Positions 1 through 10,038 of a stretch of DNA of 20,565 nt are shown here, piece after piece (the first letter of the stretch is position 1; the number at the start of each line of letters is the position of its first letter). A program made the position numbers and the translations under genes. The stretch spans positions 1 through 20,565 of the forward strand of contig JAYMSP010003230.1 in assembly GCA_036897095.1 (NCBI GenBank), in the 5' to 3' direction. The notes under the pieces are model-generated. The model was not told the origin of the DNA, searched no databases, and saw only the letters and a list, made by a program, of their open reading frames with translations. Origin of the DNA: Plantago elongata. Taxonomy: Eukaryota; Streptophyta; Magnoliopsida; Lamiales; Plantaginaceae.

Positions 1-299
1 GGAGGGAGGGAGAGAGAGAGAGAGGAATCGTGGTGGCGGAACCGCGGAAGAGAAAGAGCAGAGGAGAGGCGTGGGGCGGAAGAGAAAGAGCATAGGAGAG
101 GTGTGGCGGCGGAAGAGAAAGAGCATAGGAGAGGCGTGGCAGCGGAAGGTTTGTGGCGGAGGGGAGGCTCAGAGGTGTGGTGCCGGCCGTCGGGGTGGAG
201 CCGTGGAGGAGAGAGGTGAGCAGTGGGTGGAGCCGTGGAGGAAGGTGAAATGAATTGTGGTTAGGGTTTGAGGAGGAAGGGAAAATATATATATATACA
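1..299. repeat. GA-rich tract with 33-bp minisatellite
   Basis: The first 25 bases are a GA microsatellite. Positions 44-141 then hold three consecutive copies of a 32-33-bp unit that begins GCGGAAGAGAAAGAGCA (44-75, 76-108, 109-141), with a partial fourth copy from 142. The stretch is strongly purine-biased on the plus strand. It can be read as an open frame rich in Arg and Lys, but that follows from the repeat and I see no gene signals. It probably lies inside or beside the hAT-like element that ends near 464. Confidence 0.75.
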
Positions 300-464
300 T
301 CTAATCGGTCCTGGTCGGTCCGATATGCGGTTTTCCGGTATTTGGCTGGACCGGGCCGAGGACCGAGATTTTGAAATCTTCAATACCGAGGACCGGACCG
401 AGGACCGATTTTCGGTCCGGTTAGGGCCGGTATTTCGGTCCGGTTGCAGTTTTGCTCACCCCTA
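300..464. mobile_element. End of a hAT-like DNA transposon
   Basis: The segment is packed with subterminal GGTCCGG/CCGGTCC motifs and ends in TTTTGCTCACCCCTA (about 450-464). Read outward on the minus strand this is TAGGGGTGAGCAAAA, a typical terminus of plant hAT superfamily elements. The other end would lie left of the window, so the size is unknown and no transposase is visible. A target duplication cannot be tested from one end. Assignment rests on the terminal motif and the dense subterminal repeats. Confidence 0.6.
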
Positions 465-495
465 GTCAACAATGTGCCTTAGTGCCCTGCTATAT

Positions 496-674
496 ATATA
501 TATTTCACAAATAGTTCGCGAACTATCGATTAACAAATTTTATGTTCGTGTTCATTTGTTAACAAACATATTTGCGAACAGTTCGAATAATTCAATATCA
601 AACATGAACTGAATATAAACTGATTTTTTTTTTTGTAAAATTGTCATGAACGTTCACTTCCATATACACCCCTG
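496..674. mobile_element. Second hAT-like end with palindromic subterminal motifs
   Basis: This stretch contains a perfect 16-bp palindrome, ATAGTTCGCGAACTAT (511-526), a 12-bp palindrome TTTGTTAACAAA (555-566), and further TTCG/CGAA and GTTC/GAAC motifs. It ends in ACACCCCTG near 666-674, again resembling a hAT terminus read from the other strand (CAGGGGTGT). Its left boundary is not clear. It is probably a truncated non-autonomous element beside the first one. Confidence 0.45.
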
Positions 675-758
675 CCTAGAAAGTTCAACATAAATATATA
701 TTAGTATATTAGGCTTGACTAATTTTAGTACAACACCGCATTGTACTACCGATAGTAC

Positions 759-3193
759 CACTACAAAAAACATGTGATTTAATGACCTTAGAAAGTGTTA
801 TTGTTTGTTATTTTTTGTGACACATTAAACTTCAATGACATTTTTTTATGAAGCGTCACTTCAAGAGGGGTGACGAATTTTATATGTCACTAATATATTG
901 TTCAATGACATCTATTTCAATGCCAGATTAGCAATTTAAACCAACACTTTAAAGTATTATTGTAAGAGCTATCAGTTACCTTTCAATATGTCACTATAAA
1001 TAGTATTCACTTCACTTGTAAATGTCACTGCATTTCCATATCGGCACACCAGAAAGTGTCATTGCCCATCAATACCGTGACACTTTCAACAGTCATTTTC
1101 TTAACATTTGCTAACCATTTGAAATGTCATAGTAGACTTATACCAGTGACATTTAAGAATTTAACCGTGAAACAATATTTCTCAATATAAAAGTGTGTCT
1201 ACACTAAACTCAATAATATGTTGCTTTATTTAATGTAAAATAAATATTATACACTAAGTCTAGCTCCTAACGTTTAACAAGATTTGAACTCTGATCAACT
1301 TGTTCCTGGTCAACCCAAAATCCTTGTGAAACTTGCTTATGATCAATTGAAAACTCTTGTTCTAATGAGTATCCTCTGCACCAGTAGAATTCAATAATAT
1401 ACATGATTAACAAGAATAAGAAAATATGAGTAATAAGCTCCAGAATCTAAGCATAAACACCTAGATTTTAACAATAACCAAGAATTCCGTATAATAATTA
1501 AGAAATTAGAATCACATGGCTATAATGGTCGTACAGAATTCCAAGTATACATCGATATGAAAAGAAGTAAAGCAAAGAACAATTGACACTTTTTTCCAAA
1601 GTTTTTTTGGATGTAATTTATCACAACGTTATATTAATAGCTCAACATGAAGTTCTCTCACAAAATTTTTAATCAGGCTACACAAAGTTCGATAATTACG
1701 CACTATATTAAGCATAAGTACTCTCATAAGTACACCTCTCCTAATAAAAATAGTAGTGCACTAGACAAGTTAGATAAAGAATGGTAGCATACAAATAGAT
1801 TAGATAATGTAATGGATATCATCAATCAAATACTTCTCACTAGCAAAAGAGAGTTGTAATGTAATGGATATCATCAATCAAATCCTTCTCAATAGCAAAA
1901 GAGAAATGTAACAAAATTAGATAGGTATAGCAAAGCCCTTGTAAAATTATCGAATAGCTTCAACATAAGCCTTCGAAAAATACTTGTAATACTGAAACTC
2001 TATCAAAATATATTTTTGGAGCCTCCATCGAAATCTCATTTTCGTTTATCCTATATATCTCGTGTGTTCAACAGTTAGACTCCTATCACCAATGGATGTC
2101 TGATCCTACTTAAGATCAAGAAACAAAAAATAAAAAATAGAATCCTTGGCAACAACCGGTCCTTAAATCCTAGGAGGAACCATTAACCATAACATTGAGT
2201 GCATTGAGTGCTTGTACTGCTGCATCATTTCCTTAGCACATAGCTATATTTTAGTTTGTAACTTTGGAATCAAATAACCATGTCCATCTGTTTTACTAAA
2301 AGCAGGTTTTAAGCAAGATCCCTTGGGAAGTGAGAAATACTAATAGCATATACCATATAGCAAGGAGGAATACTTGCATACTAATGTGAATAAGCGATTT
2401 CTGTTTCTCCTCACATAGAAGTACAGAACCATCAGTATATTGAGAATGATAGAAATAGAACTTGCAGATTAGTTTGCCAGGGTTCCACGCAAGGGAAATA
2501 TTTCTCTTTACAATCAATCACGCATTCATGCCTTTGCACTTAACCCAATGTAAAAGAGATAAAAGCAAGCGCGTACCATGACAGAGGCGGAGCTCGGAGG
2601 TTGCCTTATTAACATCCACACTTCAACCTCTACTCTTCGTCGTACATCTCCGAAACATGCACCCACTGCCGACGCAAGCGACAAAACCTCACGCTGCAAC
2701 GAATTCGTATAATATATCAAGTATTGTCCAAAAGAATTTTGTTTACGGTAATATTTTGTACAATATGGTCTTGCATTCAGCTAATTATTATTATAATAAT
2801 ATATGTAATATATTTATTCATTTTTAAATTCTAATTTAAAAGCACATCATCAGAAGTTTCCCTAAGTAAGAGATGTTATCACATTATTGTAATTTAATGT
2901 GAGTGAAAGTATTTCCAACGAGTGTCATTGAATCTCATTTTATGATAGTGACACTTTGTAAATGTCACTTTGTCCCTAAAATATGAATGTACTTTAATTT
3001 CAGTAAAATGTTCTAGTTTTGCGTCCTTAAAGTATCACCAAAGTCATGCTTTGGTGACATTTCACATAAAATGCCACCACATACATGTCACTAAACTTTG
3101 TTCTTGATGAAGTGCCATTCATTTATCTTTTAGCAACATATCGGTTAAATGTCACCGATATAAGTGTGACTAATGCTTACTTTTGTTGTAGTG
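759..3193. mobile_element. Non-autonomous CACTA (En/Spm-type) transposon, complete
   Basis: The left end starts CACTACAAAAAA at 759 and the right end finishes TTTTGTTGTAGTG at 3193, giving inverted termini of about 13 bp with one internal mismatch. The flanking 3-bp target duplication is perfect: TAC at 756-758 and TAC at 3194-3196. Both subterminal regions (about 780-1190 and 2890-3180) carry many short TGTCACT/AGTGACA/GTGTCATTG motifs in both orientations, as expected for transposase-binding repeats of this superfamily. The interior (2435 bp total element) shows no long ORF and no TNPA- or TNPD-like protein, so the element would need a transposase from elsewhere. The intact ends and duplication suggest fairly recent insertion or good preservation. 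Confidence 0.92.
1806..1909. repeat. 52-bp tandem duplication inside the CACTA element
   Basis: Two adjacent 52-bp units (1806-1857 and 1858-1909), each starting AATGTAATGGATATCATC, differ at only about four positions. The repeat lies in the non-subterminal interior of the element and looks like a replication-slippage duplication. No coding meaning is apparent. Confidence 0.85.
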
Positions 3194-3196
3194 TAC

Positions 3197-3880
3197 ACTT
3201 CTAGAAATAAGACAAATGCCACAAACTAACATTTTAAAATTAATTTATAATCAATTCTAATAATTTAACAATTTCTAAAATATAAATTATGTAAGTTTGC
3301 AAGCTCATCCCCTCCTAAATAGTTAATTTACATCTTTTTAAAAAAGAAAATCTCATCTCCAAAACTCACTTGTTCCACCTTGGCCTTCATCGGAGCTCCG
3401 ACGATTTTTTGTTTTTTCCAAATTAAATTTCAATTTGAATTGATTCAATAGTTTAAATTGTAATACTGACAATAAGACAATACACCGATATTATTTTTAG
3501 CCATCCCATAATATCCTATTTATATTTCCCAAGAACATTACTATACTACTATTACTATTAGTCTATTACTACCCTCAATATTTTGACTTTTCTAACCTTG
3601 CAGGTTTCACTTCCCCTGCCACCTCCAAGCCTCATTTTCTTGTTAACTTCACTTCTTTTCTCGTACTACTACAACAAAACCATAAAAAGTTTCAGTCATG
3701 TACATCAGATCTCTACCAGCCTTGCGCGAATTATCAATCAGATTAGTTCGCGGCCTATGAAATATTAGCGCGCTTTATAAAATAGTAGAGCGCGCTCTTC
3801 GCTCACAAAGTGCCAGAGCGAGGCTGGGACGCTCCAGAAGCATGAACTAGACGCTTTAAGGTTTAAGGTGATCTAAACAT
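3197..3880. other. Intergenic region upstream of EMC6
   Basis: This is AT-rich DNA between the CACTA element and the EMC6 promoter. I see no gene. The last part (3720-3860) is unlike its surroundings: it holds several CG-rich motifs, including AGCGCGCT at 3767-3774 and a 10-bp palindrome GAGCGCGCTC at 3788-3797, within about 100 bp of the presumed promoter. Confidence 0.5.
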
Positions 3881-3883
3881 ATT

Positions 3884-3889
3884 GGCCCA
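3884..3889 (+). promoter_or_regulatory. Site II-like element in the EMC6 promoter
   Basis: GGCCCA here is the reverse complement of TGGGCC, the site II element bound by TCP factors in promoters of many plant housekeeping genes. It lies about 100 bp upstream of the likely 5' untranslated exon of EMC6. A TATA box is not obvious. The functional role is inferred from position only. Confidence 0.4.
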
Positions 3890-3988
3890 ATAGAAACCGG
3901 GTTACAAAACCCAATCTGAATTTCATCAATTCACAAACGATCACCAGTACAACAACACCGATCTCTTCTCGTCTCCGGCAACTTCGAG

Positions 3989-4573
3989 GTGCTTGCTCTA
4001 AACCCTTTTCGATTCAGATTATTTTATAAGAATTTCAGCTGGGTAGTTCTTCTAGAAGTTCAGCTAATGATATGAACAGTTTTTTCTAATTCATCGATCT
4101 GTTTAGCTTCTGAATTCGGTGTTATATCCTTGATAATGTGTTTTGCAAATTCCTATAGCTCTTTGATTTCGTAATTTACTTGAAAGTTGAGAACTTTTAT
4201 TTGGATGATCGAGATTACTCGTAGTTCCATCTGTATTGAATGTTTGGTTAAATAAGATGAGCTCATGTGGATTCATTCAACGATGTTTGTTGAAAAAAAT
4301 TGCATTTTTTTAGGTGGATTTGGATATTTCCAATCTAGAAGAAATCTTGTAGTGGAGATTGGAAATCGGATAGAGTTTCGGTGATCTTGGCAATACTCCT
4401 AATGAATGAATCTGTTTCAAAACCAGAAAATTCCCCATCTATTGTATTAGTCATATTAATCAAACTAAAAGGGCTGTGTTGTTCGGATTATGAATGCCAA
4501 TTTGGTGTGTTTTTGTGCTTTTTTTATTTAGAGGTGTTCTAATGAGGCGCTTTCTGTGTTTATAATACTTCAG
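3989..4573 (+). other. Probable intron in the EMC6 5' untranslated region
   Basis: A transcript leader rich in CT and CAA motifs precedes GAG|GTGCTT at 3988/3989. A clear acceptor, TACTTCAG, ends at 4573, 33 bp before the EMC6 start codon. The DNA between them is T-rich and full of stops, like a plant intron. The donor is weak (GTGCTT rather than GTAAGT), so the exact 5' splice site is uncertain, but the acceptor is convincing. Confidence 0.45.
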
Positions 4574-4606
4574 AGGTCCTTATAAAGATCAAAAGAGGAG
4601 ACAACT

Positions 4607-5789
4607 ATGGCAGTCAATCTAAAGAAATCTGGCGATGGATTGGATGAGATACCAACTTTCAATGCAGAAAATATGCTAAACAATGCTAGAATCATTACTT
4701 ACTGGTTTGCTCTTTGCCCTTACTGTTGTTCTTTACGTAGAATTGCTATTCTGTGATTCCAACTTTATCTAATAGAAGTTAGAGCTCTTGAGTTGATGGA
4801 TGTTTACTTCGTTATTTATGACTTTTCATGTAACCAAAGATCAAGTAGAAATATCTAACCTCTGGAAGTATGCTGAATGTAGTTCCTTTTTCATGTATAT
4901 CAGCCGGACGTTTATGTCGATCATTGGTGGAGTCATTGCTGGAATTTTAGGATTTACCAGCTTGACGGGGTTTGTATTCTATTTCATTGTCATGGCCATT
5001 ACAACAGTTGGACTTGCAGCAAAGGCCAAGTTTTCTGTGGGGTCTTATTTCGATAGTTGGAACCGTATTATACTCGATGGTATTCTTGGTGGTCTTATGG
5101 TACGATTCTTTACTATTTTCTGAGCATATCAAACTTACAACATTCAACAGAAATTTCTGATCCATGGGCATTTCCTGCAATACTATATCTGACTTCTTAT
5201 CTTTCTCTCTTTGCAGTCATTCGTGCTATTCTGGACGTATCCTTAATCTCTATACTGCATTTGTTTTCAGTTTAAGAGTCTGTCTTATTATGTTTACATT
5301 TTGTGAGGGTCTTATAAACTGCAAGTTACTAACATTTAAAATAAAAGTTGATCCATTTATCTAAGTTGGTAAGGTGAATGGATTGCTCAAAATAATCCGA
5401 CCTGTGGTTGGTGTTATGCTATTCAGCCTCACCCACAAAATCACATGGATCGCTTTATAAGTTTGGACTTTCATATACCTTGTAGATGAAAATCATCAAT
5501 GAGCATTCAAAAGGTCTTGATGGAAACTTTTGTAGATGTACTGGAAAAACAATCAGCACAAGGTCATTATAACTTGGTTTTTGTAAGAATTGTAGGTGTG
5601 ACAACCTCTCCCTAGTAGTGCTAGTCATGATTTGTTTGCTGTTCTGATGCTTGATAGTTTCTTATTCTATCTAAGATAAGTATGGATTTTTAAAGTAGTT
5701 TTATTTCCATTCCTTAGTTGATATCAATTATTATTCGAATTTCCTTGACCTGGAATAGATTTGCGTATGACCTTGTGCACATATTCTGA
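4607..5789 (+). CDS. EMC6: ER membrane protein complex subunit 6 (EMC6), four coding exons
   Basis: Coding exons are 4607-4704, 4904-5099, 5217-5236 and 5759-5789 (stop TGA 5787-5789). All introns are GT-AG, with phases 2, 0 and 2, giving 114 aa, close to the usual 110-120 aa. EMC6 is a membrane core subunit of the ER membrane protein complex, which inserts tail-anchored and multi-pass proteins. Family features are clear: a conserved N-terminal GDGLDEIPTFNAEN segment, YCRTFMS at 32-38, a Gly-rich first helix (about 35-50), a second helix (54-72), then NRIILDGILGGL and a third helix ending FWTFAYDLVHIF at 103-114. The start is the first ATG after the leader acceptor; an earlier in-frame start is not needed. 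Exon 3 is only 20 nt, and the last exon encodes just FAYDLVHIF plus one base of the split Thr codon. The gene stands alone, with no operon-like partner. Confidence 0.95.
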
Positions 5790-7072
5790 AGAATTTGGTG
5801 GCTGCATCTCATGAAGTTTGCGTGAACAGGGAAGGATATCAATTTTGATACAAGTCCAACTATGTTTTAGAATTATGCCCATTTGTACTTCTTGTGAACT
5901 CTACTTCTAGCATTAGGTTGTTGATCTCAAGAAGCAATTTCAGTTATTCTCAAAACTTTATTTCTAAACAAAGGGTTAAGAGCAATCTTAAGGCTATTCA
6001 CCTGCAGAACATGTTGTTAGTTTCCATGTTATTATCATCAATGAGCACGAATTGTCAGTCTGAGCTTCATCGACTTTCATAATAACTGATCTTTCACATC
6101 TGAATTTTATAATTACTCATCTTTCACATTGCTTCTTATAATAACTGCATATACTGTGCATCTCATGAATTAGTAGTTCATACTGCAGGTGAGATCTGAG
6201 AATCGTAGTTTATATTAGTGGCTGGTTGTTATACATGGCATACTGATTACTGTATAAGATGCTATATGTATGGCAGTCATGAGAACCAGCATAAGGTTTT
6301 TAGTTTCCAATGCTAGTATAATTAGACACCAGGTATCATGTGTAATAGCGTGAGGCAAAACTTGTATTGGCTCCTGTGTAGCCCTGGATAATTACTTCTA
6401 ACATCTGAAAAAATCACGAATTTTATTTACAAAACAAATTCAATTCAGACAAAGAGAACATAGACCAGGTAGTAAGACCATCCATATCTTGGAAGCTTGT
6501 AGTAGTTATATATGCATCTTGTGTTCTACTAAGCTAAAAGAAGTTTCATGCTGAACCTTAAGCACAACTGAATTCAGGGAAATTAGCCTAATCAGTTTTT
6601 AACCAAACACTCCACCTGTTTTGGCTGCTTAATTTTTTTATTCTTCGTTTATAAATGCATGATCTGAACCTTCAACTAAAGCTTAATGCACGGTAACAAT
6701 CAGTATCTTTGATACAGTTTTTACTTTTTGTACGGGAGCAGTTAATCTGTCATCAAAGAATAGACTAATAGTAATCGAAGAATAATACGCACTTAAATCT
6801 ACCCAGCCAAGAAAATTATCAATGAAAAGACCAACTGAATTTGTAATAACCATAATACAATACTCTGATGTTCAACTGAAAATGTAACCTAATACATAGC
6901 AGTTAACACAAAAAGATCTAATCAAAGGAGTATTCATTCAACTGTCCTAGCAACTTTGTAATGCAGTTCAAAAGAGAAGTTAATCCTACGCATTTTGTGC
7001 CATAATGTTACACCTTGAAAACAGAGAACTGGATAAGACCGAGAATGAAATCAGTCCAAGGAGAGCAAAGCC
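5790..7072. other. EMC6 3' region and convergent intergenic DNA
   Basis: The first few hundred bases are probably the EMC6 3' untranslated region, and the last 100-200 bases before 7073 the 3' untranslated region of the minus-strand acidic-protein gene, since the two genes converge. Around 6081-6147 a short imperfect duplication repeats ATAATAACT and ATCTTTCACAT. I see no coding exon, RNA gene or clear transposon end here. Confidence 0.5.
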
Positions 7073-8288
7073 CTACCGCTTGGATGGCCTCACATCGTCC
7101 TCTCCATCATCACTATCATCGGAATCCTCATCTTTTGGTACGCGCTTCCTCTTAGGAGCTGCCTCCCCTTTTCCACCAGCATCCTCATCGTCATCTTCAT
7201 CCCCCTCGTCCAAATCCTCCTCGCCATTCTCCTGTGGCTCAAAGTCACTTGCATCTTCCTCATCCTCGGCACGACCTACTGGTCTAACTAGGTATTCAGT
7301 GCCCAGATCCTCCTGCATTACAAGTAACAACGAAAAGTCAGATCTGTAATTAACAAACTCAGTGTGCAGTTAGTTACGACTTACACAAAAGATGAAAAGG
7401 TAAACCTAATAATGTATTCTACATAAAAACAGACGAAACATACTCCTAGTCAATCTTTAACAAATATTGAACTGAAACAAGATCTAGTTCGAATTAGTTC
7501 TAGAGTTGCAATTTGACATACTTACACATAAACACACCAAAGTTTTATTTGTGGGGCGGAAGAAAATCGTAAAAAGACCATTGCACAGGCCAATCTGGCA
7601 ACAAGTCCAATAAATTGAAGCATGTTCATCAGATCTAGAAACAAATTGAACAATTTCTAAATAAATACAGTCGAAATAAAGTAAAATAGCAAAATTCCAG
7701 AAGTTGAGCTAAAAACAATCAAAATAGGCCAAAATCACCAGATCTATTTACCTTCACTTAAGTTTTATCCTAACAAGTAAAACTACAGAACGTTGTTAAA
7801 GCCAAAACATACCGAGTTCTAACTTGTAGCTCAGACTTGAACCAAGCTGAACTTGGAAATATTCAAGCAGTTTTTACCAATAAAATGATGAAAATTCCAA
7901 ACATTTAGGTAAGAAAAAGTTCAGATTATTCCAGATCTGACTGATTCGTCAAGTAAAAACAAAAAACAGAAAGAAAAAAAAAACTTCAAGACAATTTAGA
8001 AGACAGTACGAGTAAAACAGAAATTACAATTACCTCTTCGTCTTCCTCCTCTTCATCGTCGTCGTCGTCATCATCATCATCGCTTCCTTCACCATCTTCA
8101 TTCTCCTCACCTTCCTCCTCCTCATCATCGTCATCACTGACCTCTATCTGAACCTTTCCAGCACTGTTAACCACCTCCTCGTCTTCCTCAGCATCCTGCT
8201 CTTCCTCCTCTTCGTCACCGTCTTCGAATTCGTCGTCATCTTCACCGTCAACCACCTGCTCGAATTTCTCCTCTTCAATCACAGCCAT
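7073..8288 (-). CDS. Small, extremely acidic probable nuclear protein, two exons
   Basis: On the minus strand, exon 1 is 8288-8034 (85 codons) and exon 2 is 7312-7073 (79 codons plus TAG), joined in phase 0 across a 721-bp GT-AG intron (donor GAG|GTAATT, acceptor AATGCAG). The protein is 164 aa. It has long Glu/Asp runs at about 14-39 and 51-85, a short non-acidic block SAGKVQIEV at 42-50, the segment GTEYLVRPVGRAEDEEDASD at 89-108, another acidic stretch, then a basic PKRKR (138-142) that fits a nuclear localisation signal, and a SKR end. Similar plant proteins exist but, as far as I recall, have no assigned function and get misleading automatic names because of their acidic runs. The composition resembles prothymosin or the acidic tails of histone chaperones, so a role in binding histones or other basic nuclear proteins is possible, not shown. 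Start choice is clear: the ATG follows a pyrimidine-rich leader. Confidence 0.85.
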
Positions 8289-8560
8289 GGTTTTGCAGAA
8301 GCTTGTTGACTTTTCTTTTTTTTTTCTTTTTTGTTTTTTACTTTAATTTTCTTTTTAGGAATTTGTTTCGGAGAAAAATTGGTGAAGGGAAGGCGAATAG
8401 GTGGTGTGTTTTCTCACAGTTGTGGAGTTGGGTAACTAGGGTTTATCTCAGCCGTACAATTGAATTTTTACGAGGATTGATGACGTGGATGATCTGACGG
8501 TGAAAATATATGGATATACTACTACGGGTTTTGTGTTTCGTCGTGTCACGTGATTTGCGT
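8289..8560 (-). promoter_or_regulatory. Promoter and leader of the acidic-protein gene
   Basis: Upstream of the start codon the minus strand has a purine-rich A/G tract (8310-8340 on the plus strand is nearly all T and C). At 8437-8444 a telo-box (AAACCCTA on the minus strand) is present, a motif common near the start of plant genes for ribosomal and nuclear growth proteins. A G-box palindrome CACGTG lies at 8547-8552. The telo-box fits a nuclear or nucleolar growth-related protein, but transcription start and function are inferred. Confidence 0.5.
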
Positions 8561-8666
8561 GTGATAATATCTAGTGTTTTGTAGGAATATTCTTTTATCA
8601 GATTCTCTTTATTTTCCTTGTTATAAAGTTCTCTCTTTTAAGGCACCTAAGTTTCTGAAAGCAGAA

Positions 8667-8918
8667 TAGCATTTTCCTTCCTGATGTTTGAACATTGTGC
8701 ATTTACCCCCCTAAAATTTACATATGAGCACTTTTCACCCAGGGGTCTTAAATATTTTGCCAATACATTATCGGTTTTAAACTCCACTCAGCGTATGAAT
8801 TAAATAGCGTGCACGCAATAATAAAACATTAGTGGGAAAAGTACACATAAGCAAAGATCAGGGAGCAAAGTGCACCAATGATCAACATTCAAGGAGGAAA
8901 TGATATATTTTCCCTATC
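8667..8918. mobile_element. MITE-like imperfect inverted repeat
   Basis: The segment around 8667-8742 and the reverse complement of about 8836-8918 align over about 75 bp at roughly 70 percent identity by eye. Shared blocks include GTGCA, CCCCT, TATG and ACTTTTC-CCCA. The middle is about 90 bp. No protein is encoded. This fits a miniature inverted-repeat element, perhaps Mutator-like, with long arms. Ends are fuzzy and I could not fix a target duplication. Confidence 0.5.
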
Positions 8919-9850
8919 CTAGGTGATAGTAGTAACTAGTAAGGCATCTGCTACTATGCTGAGTGCACACTTGTAAACCTTATGACCCACATAATAATAT
9001 GCATACCTAAAAATAACTACAGAACTTATTCGTATAGAATTTGAATGTTCCTTTTCAATTGAAATGGAATTTTTTGTGTACAAAATATTTGATTTGAGTG
9101 AGAAAATAGCCGCTCGAACAGTATAACAAACAGGGCCTACGATATTTGTATGAGAGTCTCTAGGCTAAAGTTATTGAAGAAGACTCGTGCCTTCCAGGGT
9201 GCGCTCGTGTGGAAGACGACTTACATGAGGACTAGTTCGAACAATTTTAAAAGTGTATTTGAAGGGAAATCCCCCGAACTCGGGTTGGAGAGGAGGGGAG
9301 AGGAATCTGCTTTGCAATTAATATATTACGTTTATAAGAACAAGTCATCCCTAACAAGCCTTCGAGGTTCATTGGTCACTCGAGGTAAGCAACATGACGA
9401 CCCTTCATCTTTATATCACCTTACAAGTCCACAAACAAGATTGCTTATGTTATGTAATCGTGTACCCTCATATCTCTTATTAAATACCTTCAGTTAGTTA
9501 ATTTATGAGGTACATATTTATTATTCAAAAATTATGTATAATTGTATATATATAATTATGTATATGTTGCTCCAAATCTATCTATCAATCACACATAAAT
9601 TATACATATATATATATATATATGCTCCAAGTCTACCCCTAACAAATAATTTGATATCCAATTTGCCCCAGGAAAATCAATATACATGATATAATCTAAG
9701 AGGCTAAGTGGCATACAATTTAAGTGTGTTTTGTCTCAATTGTATTTGAATTTAAACTAAATTTGTATTTGTTTTGACATTTTAGTTGGATGCATTTTAG
9801 TTACCATTTAAATTTGATAATACAATAACTAAAAATACAATTATATAAAA
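8919..9850. other. Non-coding intergenic stretch with TA microsatellite
   Basis: AT-rich DNA without a gene I can support. It includes a TA microsatellite at 9606-9623 and surrounding TATAT-rich sequence (about 9530-9625). A 115-codon open frame at 9150-9497 shows no family features, membrane segment or promoter and is not annotated as a gene. Confidence 0.5.
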
Positions 9851-10038
9851 ACCTACAAACCATCAAATCTTATTTACACCAATCATTTATCTCTTACACA
9901 ACTTACATAATAAACCTATAAACTATCACATCTTACTTATATTAATTATTTATCTCTTACACAACCTACATAATAAACCTACAAAATCATCACATCATAC
10001 TCACACCAATCATTTATCTCTTACACAACTTATATAAC
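9851..10038. repeat. 63-bp tandem repeat, three copies
   Basis: Units at 9851-9913, 9914-9976 and 9977 to about 10038 share ACCTA(C/T)AAA at the start and the core ATTTATCTCTTACACAAC. Copies differ by scattered substitutions, about 80-85 percent identical by eye. They are too divergent and without distinct spacers, so this is a small satellite-like array rather than anything CRISPR-like. Confidence 0.85.

Noticed and set aside
71-253. Arg/Lys-rich open frame starting at GTG
   Set aside because: The frame is made by the 33-bp purine-rich minisatellite and has no ATG start, promoter or recognisable domain.
2296-2517. 73-codon minus-strand frame inside the CACTA element
   Set aside because: AT-rich, no transposase or host family motif, and no sign of splicing partners.
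3583-3768. 61-codon frame upstream of EMC6
   Set aside because: It lies in AT-rich upstream DNA and shows only a generic hydrophobic composition, with no promoter of its own.
7005-7349. Ser-rich frame on the plus strand
   Set aside because: It is the antisense shadow of the Asp/Glu-rich exon 2; runs of GAT/GAG read backwards give Ser codons.
9150-9497. 115-codon plus-strand frame
   Set aside because: The length is notable, but the protein has no recognisable motif, no promoter was seen and the surroundings are repeat-like. Transcript data or a homologue would reopen it.
9851-10038. Tandem array considered as a CRISPR
   Set aside because: Units are directly adjacent with no unique spacers and the genome is a plant.
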